Origin: Monosporascus cannonballus | Taxonomy: Eukaryota; Ascomycota; Sordariomycetes; Xylariales | Reading direction: 5' to 3' | Length of the DNA: 64,000 bases | NCBI GenBank assembly: GCA_004154925.1 | Contig: QJNS01000037.1 | Span: 310,001-374,000 of the forward strand | In this document: positions 1 to 11,861 of the stretch, in pieces | How positions within the stretch are numbered: the stretch's first letter is position 1 | Layout: each line of letters opens with the position of its first letter | The notes under the pieces: generated by a model | Told to the model about the DNA's origin: nothing | The model's input: the letters and a program-made list of their open reading frames with translations, nothing else | The model's database searches: none | Made by a program: the position numbers and the translations under genes

Positions 1-3000
1 ATATTTTTAATATTTTTGTAATATTTATATTTTATCCGATTTATGGTTTTCTGGGAAATTATTATTATATTATTATATCTTCTGATATATATTGTTAGAT
101 ATTACCCGAATCATGATAATTTATCGTAAGCATAAATATTTTTCCGTAGTAATATCGAAAACTATATAATTAATTTTAACTAATTGTTTTTCGAAGTTTG
201 GTCGCCTATTTAAAATATTTATTTTATCATTTTTTGATTTTTTTTAATAAATAATAATAAAATCAAAGTTCGCTAATTTTTTTACGTATTTTAATTATCG
301 TTTTTTAAGTTCTCCAATCGTAATAAATCGGACAAGATTTTAATAATCCGTATAAACCTTAATTTAATACAAATTTCCCTTTAAAAAATATCTAACTTTT
401 CGAAATGCCATAATAATAGCCATAAAAGTTTTATTTGGAATACCGTAATTAAATTCGGTTCCTTTTAATTTGTATAAAAAGAATATAATAAAGTATAATT
501 TGTCTTAATTATTTCGTTATCCAATTATCACGTTTAACGTATAATCCAAAATATCGGTTTTTAATTTAACGAGGCGGTTTGGATCCGATATAATTAATAT
601 TAATTTATTAATAATTATACCCTTAATATCTTAAGATATTTCTTCCGTATTTAACGTTTACTTAAATATTTTTCTCTTTATAAAATGTATTAAAAATATA
701 ATTATTTTATTAAAATTTCGGATAAATTTTTTATAATAATTAGCGCATTTAAAAAATACCTATATTTTTTTAATTATTAATAATATTTATCATTGTGTAA
801 TGATAACGATTTTCTTAAGATTTATCTTAATATATCCTCAGGTAATAATATGTTCCAGATATTTTATTCCTCATATATAAAATTAACTTTTTTTACGTTA
901 ATAAATAATTTTGGATTTTATTAAGTTTAAAAAACTTGATAAATGTATTCTACGTATATTTCTTTTATTTTCGAAAAAATAAAAATATTATTAAAATAAT
1001 AAACGACGAAAATATTAAAATATTTCCGTAATATATAGTTAATTATTTGCTAAAAAATTATTAATACGTTCGTAAATCTATTAACGGAATTAAATACTTA
1101 AATAATTTATATTTTGTTTTAATAGTTATTTTTTATTCGTATTCTTTTTTAATCTTAATAAGGTTATATTTATCTTTAAAATTGAATATTATGAATTATT
1201 TAATTTCGTAAAATCTGTTTTTTATTTTTATTATTAACAGTAATAATATTCGATTTTTAATAATAACGTAATTTAATTATTAATAATTAACTATAAGTCG
1301 TAATTTTCCGTTTTTTTAATACGAAAAACATTAAATATTCTGTCAATAATTTCGAAAATCGAATTTATTTGTTTATAGCCGATTTTCAAAGGTATTTTTT
1401 AAAAAATACGTAACTTATTTCCGTTAAAATTATAATAAGGTAAAACTTTATCGAAAATCTTTCTTTAAGGATCATTTCGTAATTTTATTCGTTACATTTT
1501 AATAATTTTATATTAAGTTCTTTTTTGAAAAGTTATTCGTACTTATCATATTATAATAATATATTAATTAAATTTTTAATTTTTAAAATTATTATTCTTC
1601 TTATTTTAAATTGTTATTTAATTATTTTAATTTCATTTTAATAATAATAACAACACGTAATATTTTTTTAGTACTCGTTGTTTTTTGAATTTTATTTTTT
1701 TTAAATAATAAGATATCTGTTATATCTTTACGCTTAAATTTATTGTTATTATCGATCGAATATTAAGATCTTAATTTTTTTCGTTTATTAGTATGAAATA
1801 AATCGAATTTTATTTGGCCAATTTTACCGTTAATGAAAATTCTGTACTGGCGTATCCATAATAATCTTATGATCATATTGTAATTCCCAAATAAAATAAT
1901 ATCGAAATTAATTATTTAATATTATTTTTAAACAAAATTTTCGAAATAATTAATTTCGCGTAAAATTTTTTCGTTATCGTAAATAAATTTTTAATTTTCG
2001 ATATTTGTCGTTGTATAAGATTTTAACTTATATTTTTATAATAATTTATATTTATTAATTATATCCGATACAATATAATTTCGGCTTAAAATTCCGTAAT
2101 TTGTTATTACAATATATTAATTCGTTCCGATTCGTATATTTAAAAAATAAAATCGTTAACGTTTTTTACCGTTTTATTTAAAGCCTTTTTTAAAAATTCC
2201 TTTTAATCTTTTTGGTTTTCGTTATTTTACGGCTTTTTTATAAATAACCTTTTTTTAACTTTTATTCGAATCTGTTAAACCTTATTTGTATTTTTTCGTT
2301 TAGTACGTGAAGTTACTATATTTATCGTTATTATTGGCATATTATTCCTTTAAATCGCATTAATTCTTTTCCTTATTAAATAAATTATTTTCTTAGATTT
2401 ACGATTATGTCTTATTATGTATTATTTTAATTATCGTTTTAAAGAGTTTTTGTACATTAACGTATTTCTTTTTTAATAATTCTTTTTCTGGGGATCCGTA
2501 ATAAAAGCTAATTAAAAATAAAAGTTAGTAATAACTTTTTAACAATATTTTTTAACCGTACGCTGAATTAATTTTTTCCCGTTTGGTAATTATATTATTT
2601 ATAATAACAAAAAGGTTTTTTTTGCAAGTATTATTGTTTTTTCGGATTACTTTTTTATTTCGGCTAATTACTGGATATTTTGTGAGGTTATGGTTCGAAA
2701 ATATTAATATTATTACTTGTCGTTTTGATTATTTTTAGTACGATTTGGAAATTTAAATCCCTTATAATATATATAGGTAAGTCGTTTGTAAATATATTGT
2801 TTTTTTTTATAATTAGGATATTTTCGTCGTCGACAGTATATGGCGTATATTTTGCTATATTGATTAGGTGTTCCGGGATAAACTTTTTTTTGTTTAGTTC
2901 CGGTATTTGCGTAATTATTTTCGTAATGTTTTTTGCTATATTTGCAATATTTACTAAATTAATTTTTTAACTTTTTATATTTTTCGTCGAATTTCTTATC

Positions 3001-4476
3001 GTAATAATCCTTATTAGACTTTTTGCCGTAAACTTGATATATATTTGGCTTGGATTATATTAACGGTTTTGTTATCGTTTTCTTAATTATTTCTGGAGTA
3101 TCCTTCCAGTATAAAAGTCCAGTTATTTTGCCGTAAGTTTTTAAGTTTTTTGTATTTATAAGCCTTATATCCCATTTTACCATAATTAAAGCATTTAATT
3201 TGGCTTTAATTTTATCTGTAAATAACGTTAAATTCTATAAGTTTTGGCGTTATTCCGTAAAAAATAAAGGATACGTTTTTTTTCCCTTAGTTAAACTTAT
3301 ATCCCAAATATAAGGCATATTATTCTTTTTTTTCTTATTGTTTTTCAAACTATCGATTATTAATATTAATTATTTTTACGATATACCGGTTTAAAACAAT
3401 TAATTATTTAATCGGAATAATTTTATTTTTTTATATTATTTTTTAATCTTTTATAAAACATATCGATAAAAATATCGGTTTTATAATTTCTTTATCCGGT
3501 TTTAGCCGCAAAATCTTTAAAGGTTACGGCGTATTTGGACGTAAATTGTTTTTATCTGAATTACAGAAGTTATTAAGCCGTTAATTATTTTTTATCCGGA
3601 TTACCGAAATTATCGCATATTTTATTTTTGAAATTAATATAAAATACAAAGATTTTATTAATAAAATTTTTTTATTTAATTTTATTATTTTTAAACCCTT
3701 TTTTATAATAGGTTTAAATTAATTAACCGTATTTCGTATTAGGTATATTTTTATTATTAAAATTATATCCGTTAAATTATTAAAATTTAAAAAACGAAAA
3801 TAAATTCGTATTTAAATTAAAAAAATTTAAAAATTACTTTTCTTATTATAAAATTCGGGCTTTTTTACATTTTATACGGGCGAAAAAAAGTTAAGTAAGT
3901 GGTATAGCCCTAAGTTATCGAATATTTTTCTTTAATTTCCGAATTTAAGCTTAAAATTGCTAAATAAGGGTGTTTTAAACGTTAATTAATATTTTAATAG
4001 TATTGAATGTTATTTCGAATTTGACGGTATTATTAAATAAAAATTTATAACGTATAACGAATTATATAATTTAATTAATTATTAAACCTTAAGTCGGCAG
4101 ATTTATATTAGCAAAAATATCGTAAAAATCTAAATAATAAATATAATAATATATTACGTTTCGTAATATTAAAAATATTTTAAGTAATAAAATATTATTA
4201 TAAATTGAAATTGTTTAAATTATGGAAATAATAAACGTATATATCCTTATTTTATTAGCTAAATTACCATCAGTAAATTGGCGATCCGGCTTACTGGCTT
4301 ACTACCAATAAGTTGGTAATCCGGCTTACTGGCTTACTATCAGTGAGTTGGTAATCCGGCTTAATAGCTTACCACTAGTGAGTTGGTGATCTATTACGTG
4401 ACCGGATCCACATAGTTTTTTTGGCCTTTTCTGTTGCGACCGTTTCTGGAAACCGTGGCTTATCAGGTCGTAACCA
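1..4476 (-). mobile_element. Ty3/Gypsy retroelement copy A, RIP-degraded, cut by window edge
   Basis: This AT-rich stretch matches copy B (4477-10002) and the complete copy C (53130-59855) along its length. Orientation is minus, by analogy with copy C, where protease, RT and RNase H remnants read on the minus strand. An RT catalytic relic reading YFNNIFIFSK lies at about 964-1010 minus, against the canonical YxDD of the family. Its LTR is 4053-4476; the other end lies beyond base 1. Stops are everywhere and no usable ORF remains. The strong C-to-T/G-to-A look of the mutations is typical of RIP. Copy A's LTR abuts the interior of copy B, so A probably inserted into B. Confidence 0.8.
4053..4476 (-). 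repeat. LTR of Gypsy copy A (424 bp)
   Basis: It starts TATAACG and ends GTAACCA, mutated forms of the TGTGAC...TAACA ends seen in other copies. It aligns with the LTRs at 9451-10002, 11093-11512, 53130-53521 and 59464-59855. Its middle holds short imperfect repeats around the words AATCCGGCTTACTGGCTTAC and agTTGGTAATCC (about 4280-4390), which are shared with copy B's LTR but replaced by other sequence in copy C. Confidence 0.75.
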
Positions 4477-7400
4477 TATACTTAAAATCGAGTTTTTTAT
4501 TAGGTCGTTTTATTAAATACTTTTATAATAAGAGAAATTCTTTTCCCTTTTTCGAAAGTTAATTTTTTTAATTCTTTTTAATTATAATATTGGCTTATTT
4601 AATTATATATAAATTATAATTTTGTTTTTATTTTTTAATATATCTGTTATAATTATTTTAATTTAAAAATTATTTTGATATTATTTAGGTTATTATTACG
4701 TGCTTTTCTATATATTTTTGAAATAAAACCAAAATTTACGTTCGCAAATATTATTTTAATATTTTCATAATAGCTAATATTATAAGCTAACTAAACGATT
4801 AATAATTTCTTGATTTAATTATTTTATTTATAATTAATATAATATCATATATAAGTTTTTAGAATTTAATTCGTTTATTTTAATATTTCTTCGTTTAAGC
4901 TTTGAAAATATTAAATAATTGATAATTTAAGTTAATTTATATTATTAAATTTTGACAAAAGTGAATTACAAATATCGATTTTCTATTTAAAATAATTTTT
5001 ATAAGTAATCCGTATATATTAAAAATATATTTAAAAAATATATATATTATTTGTTCGGCGTTTATATCTTTATAATATATTAAAAATAGAAAAGTTTCGT
5101 AAATTGATTAATAATTGGGAAAATGCTATTGTAATATACTCCTGTAAATAAATTTTTTAATATAAAAAATTTAATAATAAAACCCAATATAATTAAATAT
5201 TATCGTTATATTGCAACTAATAATAATTGTAATTTTCGTACGGTTTATATTATCGAATTCTTATTTTAGCGTAAATATTATATTGTTGTATTACTTTTTA
5301 TACTGTTAATTTTATTTTTTAAAAAAAAATATATGCATTAAAATCGTTTTAAGGTTTTATATATCCCCAGATATCTATATAATTAATATTCGTATATTTT
5401 TCGTTTTAAATCCTTTTAATATTTTATTTAAAGCTTATAGCTTATCTGTTTTTTAATTTTTCGAAAAAGCCGTTAATATATTATCGGATTTTTTAATATA
5501 TATCAAAAAATATTACTCGAATTATCGCAATTTTTTATAAACATCAATATCTCTTTATAATAATATTAAAAATTATTTCACTAATTTTAATTAATTTTTT
5601 TCGAAGTTTAGTTATTTACTTAAAGCATTTACTTTATTATTTTCTGACTTCTGTTTTGTAAATAATAACGAAATCAAAATTCGCCAATTTTTCAGCATGA
5701 CGAAATTATTATATTATAAGTTCCCTAATTATAATAAATCGGAAACATTTTTAATAATTCGTATAAATTTTATTTTAATATAAATTTCTCTTTAAAAATA
5801 CTTAAATTCCTGAAATGGTGTAATAATAACTATAAATTTCTTATTTGGAATACCATAATTAAATTCGGTTCTTATTAATTTATACGAAAAATATATAATA
5901 AAATATAATTTACTTTAATTATTTTATTATTTAATTACCACGTTCAATGGATAATCCGAAATATCGGTTTTTAATTTAACGAAACGGTTTAAATTATATA
6001 TAATTAATATTGGTTCGTTAATAATTATATTTTTAATATCTTAAAATGCTTTTTTCGTATTTAGCATTTATTTAAATTCTTTTTTGTCTTTATAAAGTTT
6101 ATTAGAAGTATAATTATTTTGCTAAAATTTTAAATAAACTTTTTGTAATAATTAGCAAATTCAAAAAATACTTATATTTCCTTAATTGTTATTAAGGTTT
6201 ATTATTTAAGAATTACAGCAATTTTCTTAAACTTTATTTTAATATGTTTTAAAATAATAATATATTCCAAATGTTTTATTTTTTTTTATAAAATTAACTT
6301 TTTTCTATATTAATTGAGAACCTTACGTTTTGTAAAACCTAAAAGTCTTTATAAACGTATTTTATATATGTTTTTTCCGTTTTTAAAAAAAATAAGAATA
6401 TTATCGAAATAACAAATAACAAAAATATCGAAATATTTTCGTAATACGTAATTTATTATCCGTTAAAAAATTATTAATACGTTCGTAAATCCTATTAATA
6501 TAACTAAGTACTTAAATAATCCGTATTTCGTTTTGAAAATTATTTTTTGTTTATATCCTTTTTTAATTTTAATAAAGTTATATTTATTTTTAAAATGAAC
6601 TATTATAAATTATTTAATTCCGTAAGATCCGTTTTTTATTTCCGTATTTAAAGGTAATAATATTTGATTTTTAATAATAATATTGTTTAATTATCGATAA
6701 TTAGTTATAAATTATAATTTTTCATTTTTCCTAAATAAGAAAAATATCAGGTATTTTGGTTATAATTTCGAAAATCGAATTAATCTTTTTTATATTCGAT
6801 TTTGTAAATATACTTTAAAAGTACGTAACTTAGTTCCGTTAAAATTATAAATAAGGTAAAACTTTGTCGAAAATCCTTTTTTAAAAATTATTTTATAATT
6901 TTATTTATTATATTTTAATAATTTCGTATTAAGCTTTTTTAAAAAACGCTGCTTATATCTATAATATTATAATAATATATTAATTAAAGTTTTTTAATTT
7001 TTAAGGTTATTATTTTTCTAAGTCGTTATTTAATTTCTTTAATTTCGCTTTAATAATAATAACTATATATCGTATTTTTTAATACCCGTTTTTTTTCTTA
7101 TATTTTGTTTTTTTAAATAATAAGGTTTTTATTATATCCTTATATTTATACTTATCGCCATTATCGATTAAATATTAAAATCTTAATTTTTTTTATCCCT
7201 TAATAAGGTATAAGGCGAACCTTATTTAACTAATCCCTTTATTAATTAAAATTCCGTATTAAAGTATTTATAATAATTTTAAAATTATATCGTAATTCCT
7301 AAGTAAAATAACATCGAAATTAATTATTTAATATTATCCTTTAATAAAAATTTTGAAATAATTAATTTCGCATATAACTTTTCCGTTATCGTAAACGAAT

Positions 7401-9450
7401 TTTTAACTTTCGGTATTTATTATTATATAAGGTTTTAATTTATATTCCTATAGCAATTTAAATTTATTAATTATATCTGATATAATATAATTCCTGTTTA
7501 AAGCTTTACAATTTACCATTACTGTACACCATTACGTTCCGATTCGTATTTTCAAAATAATAATATTATTAACGTTTTTTATTATTACGTTTAAAATTCC
7601 TTTCGGAAATATTTTTTAACTTTTTTAAGTTTTATTATCTTACAGCTTTTTTACAAATAACCTTGTTCTTTTAATTTTTATTCGAATTTATGAAACTTTA
7701 CTTATTTTTTTCGTTTAACGCATAAAGTTATTATATTTATTGTTATTACCGGCATATTATTTCTTTAAATTATATTAATTATTTTTATTTTTATTATAAT
7801 TCTTTTTTTTATCGAATAAAGTATTTTTTTATATTTGCAATTATACCCCATTATGTATCGTATTAATTATCATTTTAAAGTTTTTTTATAAACTGGCGTA
7901 TTTTCTTTTTAATACTTTTTTATAAGGACCTATAATAAATATTAATTTAAAATAAAAATCCGTAATAACATTTTAATAATATTTTTTATTATACGTTAAA
8001 TTAATTCTTTTCCGCTTAATAGTTATATTATTTATAATAATAAAAGGGTTTTCGTACGGGCATTATTTCTTTCGGATTAAATTTTTATTTCGGCCAGCTA
8101 TTAGATATTTTTTGGGGTTATGATTCAAAACTGTTAATACTATTATTTATTATTTTTGTTATTTCTGGTACGGTTTAGAAAATCCAATCCCTTATAATAT
8201 ATATAGGTAATTTGTTTGTAAATATATTATTTCTATTTTTCATAATCGGAATATTCTCGCCGTCGATAATATGTAGCATATATTTTGCCGTATTAATTAA
8301 GAATTCCGAGATAAATTCTTTTTATCTATTTCTTATATTTGTATAATTATTAAGTTAGCTTTTTAACTTTTCGTATTTTTTATCGAATTTCTTATCGTTA
8401 TAATTCCGATTAAACCTTTTGCTATAAGCTTAATACGTATTTAGTTTGAATTATGTTAATAACTTTGTTATCGTTTCCTTAATTATTCCTAAATTGTTTT
8501 TCCGATACAGAAGTTTAATTATTTTATCGTAATTTCTTAGGTTTTTTATATTTATAGGCCTTATGTCCCATTTTGCTATCATAAAAGCATTTAATCTGGC
8601 TTTAATTTTATTTATAAATAACGCCGAATTCCATAAATCCTAACGCCGTTCTATAACAAGTAAAAACTGCATTTCGTTTTTTCTCCTAGTTAAATTTATT
8701 ATGTTCCAAACGTAAAGTATAGTATTTTTTTATCGTTTTTCAAATTATCGATTATCGATTTTGATTACCTTTACGATATACCGGTTTACAGTAATTAATT
8801 GCTTAATCCGAATAATTTTATTTTTTTATATTATCTTTTACACTTTTCTAAAATATATTAATATAGACGTTAATTTTATTATTTCTCTATCCTATTTTAA
8901 CAACAAAACTTTTAAAGGTTATAATATATTTAGATACGGATTTTTTTTATCGGAATTATAAAAGTTATTCAGCCGCAAATAATTTTTTATTCGGATTACC
9001 GAACTTATCGCATATTTTATTTTCGAAATTAATATAAAATAAAAAAATCTTATTAATTAAATTTTTTTATCTGATTTTCTTATTTTCAGAAAATTTCTTA
9101 TGATAAATAGGCTTAAACCAGTTAATAGTATCTTTTATTAGACCTATTTTTATTATTAAAACCCAGTTCGTTAAATCTTTAAAATTCAAAAAATAAAAAT
9201 AAATTCGTACTTAAATTAAAAAAGTTTAAAAGTTACCTTTTCCATTATAAGGCTTTAATTCTTTAAATTTTATATGGGCAAAAAAGGTTTAAGCAAATAA
9301 GGTAATTTTAATTTATCAAATTCTTTTTTTAATTTCCGAATTCTAAACTTAAAATTATTAAATAAGGGTTTTTTAAATATTAATTAATATTTTAACAGTA
9401 TTAAATCTGATTTAATATTCAACGGTATTTTTAAATAAAAACTTACAACA

Positions 9451-10002
9451 TATAATAAACCTAACGGTTTAATTAATTATTAAACTTTAAGTCGACGAGT
9501 TTATATTAATAAAAATATCGTAGGAATTTAAATAATAAATATAATAACTTATTACGTTTTGTAACATCAAAAATACCGTAAGTAACAAATTATTATTATT
9601 AAACCGAAATTATTTAAATTATAGAATTAATAAATATATATATTTTATTTCTATTAGTTAAATTATTATTAGTAAATTAGTAATCCGGCTTAGTAGCTTA
9701 CTACTAATAAATTAATAATCCGGCTTATTCGCTTACCATTAGTAAGTTGGCGATCCGGCTTACTGGCTTACCACCAATAAGTTGATAATCTGTCACGGCA
9801 CAGAAGAACAAGAGTCTAGCCATTACACCACTAAAAGTGGAACGTTGTCAGGTTAAGCCCTGACCGCCTTGTTCTGCCCTATATACCTACAAGGTGCCAC
9901 TTGGGACTGTGATATAATCCATCACGTAACCTGCCCTACCGTGCACTTATGGTTGGTTATAACAGACCGTTTCTGGAGACCGTGGCCCACTGGGTTATGA
10001 CA
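9451..10002 (-). repeat. LTR of Gypsy copy B, carrying a nested solo LTR
   Basis: It runs from TATAATAAACC to GGGTTATGACA and measures 552 bp. Removing the 124-bp insert and one 5-bp target copy leaves 423 bp, almost the same as copy A's 424 bp. This supports both boundaries and the nested insertion. Confidence 0.78.
9791..9914. mobile_element. 124-bp solo LTR or TRIM-like element with TSD TAATC
   Basis: The insert begins TGTCACGGCACAG and ends GGGACTGTGATA (ends inverted as TGTCAC/GTGAYA). It is flanked by TAATC at 9786-9790 and 9915-9919. Its composition is near normal GC while the host LTR is strongly mutated, so it probably arrived after RIP of the host. The size fits a very short LTR; no internal region is present. 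Confidence 0.7.
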
Positions 10003-11092
10003 AATAAGCAAATATTATAACTAAAAAAATTGAAAGAATTAATTTTCGAAAAAAAGAAAATAGTTTTTTTTCGTTATAAAAAGTATTTAAATAAAACGAC
10101 CTAATAAAAGATTTTAATTTTAAATATATCGGCTTATATAAATTTACTTAGAAAATTTTAAAAATAATTATTAATTAAAATGTTTATTAAAAATTAAACT
10201 TTATTTAATTTATTACTGTTTTTTATTTAAGTTGATAACAGACATAATTAAGGTATATATAGTACAAAACGATATAGAAATAAAAATTTAATAAATATAC
10301 GAAATAAAAAAAATTTCGATATACGAAAATACAATGAACTTATTTAATATTTGATTAAATAAAAAAAGTACCTAGATTTTGAGAATATCTAGGAACCCGT
10401 TAAAAACCTTAATAGCGTTTAATATTTATTAAAAAACTTTTACTAATAACGGCGGGATTTTTAGAAATAATTACGTTTAATTTACGTTTACGACGGGATC
10501 AAACTAATAAAATTAGTTGGAAAATGCGGTATAAAACTCAATTTCCAAACATTTGCGTTTAGTTTTCAAATAATTAGCTTTTTCTTATTTTTTCAATGTA
10601 TTTAAAGATTAAAAACCCCGGTTAACCATTTTTACGTCTTTTTTGCGAAAAAAATTTTATTAAATACGAAAACGTTTTAACCGAAATAATATCTTATTTA
10701 GATAACGAAATATTATTAATAACTTTTAACAAATATTACGCAGATGTTAACGAGCAGAAAAGTTTTTTCGATCGGAAACGCTTCATTCTTTTATTAATGC
10801 TATTCAAGGGAAAAAAAAAAGGAACGCCGAAACCGTTATATTGGCGTTTTTTCAAAATATACTATTAATAACGTATTATACTATTTAACATCATACATAA
10901 ATTACCAGTACGGAAGCAAAGTATATAAGGCATAATTTCGAAACCGGAATTAAAAATAAAGCGAATTAAGGTTTTGCGCTTTTTTTTAGTTAATACGTTT
11001 ACAACTTTTAATAATTCGATTAAATATAATAACGGACGGAAAAAATTTACCAAAAACATCTTAAAGGCAAAATTTGGGAAAAGAGGAGATCG

Positions 11093-11512
11093 TATTATAA
11101 CCTAACCAAAAAAGGGTCTTGGAAACGGTCATTCGATAACCAAAACAGGACCCAAATGGGTCAAAATTACGTAATATAAATCCGGAATAATCCAAGAGAT
11201 CTAACGGAATCTATACAATTATCTAATATGGATCCGGAATAATCTAAGGGATTTAATGAAATCTATGCAATTATCCAATATAGATCCAGAATAATTTAAG
11301 GGATCTAACGGAATTCAAAAAAAATATACGCTTATTATTTCCATAATTTAAATAGTTTCAGTTTGCAATAATAATTCGTTACCTAAGGCACCCTTAGAAT
11401 TACGAGACGTAGTACGTTATTATATTTATTACTTAGATTCCCATAATACTTCTGCCAACATAAACCCGTACGATTAAGGTTTAATAGTTGGTTAAACCCC
11501 TTAGCCGTCATA
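11093..11512 (+). repeat. LTR of Gypsy fragment E (420 bp)
   Basis: On the minus strand it begins TATGACGGCTAAGG and ends GGTTAGGTTATAATA, matching the ends of the copy C LTRs. The centre is replaced by a tandem repeat (11173-11321). The outer end at 11512 adjoins normal sequence; the partner of any target duplication is outside the window. Confidence 0.7.
11173..11321 (+). repeat. 52-bp tandem repeat, about 2.8 copies, inside an LTR
   Basis: Units start at 11173, 11225 and 11277. Each begins AATAT(A/G)(A/G)ATCC(G/A)GAATAAT and contains a version of GATCTAACGGAATCTAT. The units differ mostly by transitions. It sits where other LTR copies of the family hold the TTGGTAATCCGGCTTACT words or the TTAAGCCCCTTAAGCC words, so the LTR centre evolves by expanding short tandem arrays. 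Confidence 0.8.
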
Positions 11513-11859
11513 ATAGGTACCTATCACTATCTATGACGTAAATTCACACGTTATAAAAGCTTAATACTTAAGGTTTCCTAGACAGATTTATTATACAAGT
11601 CATTCTATATTGTTTACAGATATTTATTATTTATTTATGATTGAAAATATCATCCGTGGGTAGTGATGGGTGCCCATTTGGGTACCCATTGCAAACCCTA
11701 AGTCTCCGCTGACCGTGCTAGACACCTGATGCGCTGGGAATCCGCCCCATTAGTGAATAGGCTTCACGGTAGCACGGGGTAATGAGCCAACGCGCCAAGG
11801 CACATCTTGGCTAAGAGCGAGCCGATGTCTCCAGGCTCATGTTCCGAGACGACAGAAGA
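11513..11859. other. Intergenic, no gene seen
   Basis: The first 130 bases are AT-rich and then composition becomes normal. A small imperfect palindrome (GGGTGCCCATTTGGGTACCC) lies near 11668-11690. No ORF or RNA gene is recognisable. Confidence 0.5.
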
Positions 11860-11861
11860 TA

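Larger units (their letters stand above)
4477..10002 (-). mobile_element. Ty3/Gypsy retroelement copy B, RIP-degraded, interrupted by copy A
   Basis: It aligns with copy C from about C position 54460 to its LTR end. About 0.94 kb of interior that copy C has next to its 53130 LTR is missing here, and copy A's LTR begins exactly at that point; the rest of B should lie left of A, outside the window. An RT relic reading CYFDNILIF is visible at about 6380-6416 minus. Its 5' LTR (minus-strand sense) is 9451-10002. No coding capacity remains. Confidence 0.78.
10003..11512 (+). mobile_element. Inverted Gypsy fragment E (3' part), host of copy B
   Basis: The reverse complement of this block aligns with copy C from 53130 to about 54578, so it is oppositely oriented to copies A and B. 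It holds an LTR (11093-11512) and about 1.09 kb of adjoining interior, then stops abruptly where copy B's LTR ends at 10002. The simplest reading is that B inserted into E, whose other half lies left of the window. The sequence is RIP-mutated and has no convincing ORF. Confidence 0.7.

Noticed and set aside
2725..2970. 81-codon hydrophobic plus-strand ORF
   Set aside because: It lies in the RIP-mutated antisense strand of Gypsy copy A; composition alone explains it.
8761..8961. 66-codon plus-strand ORF
   Set aside because: Same reason, antisense of dead Gypsy copy B.
10865..11059. 64-codon minus-strand ORF in fragment E
   Set aside because: No motif, and antisense to the orientation inferred for fragment E.
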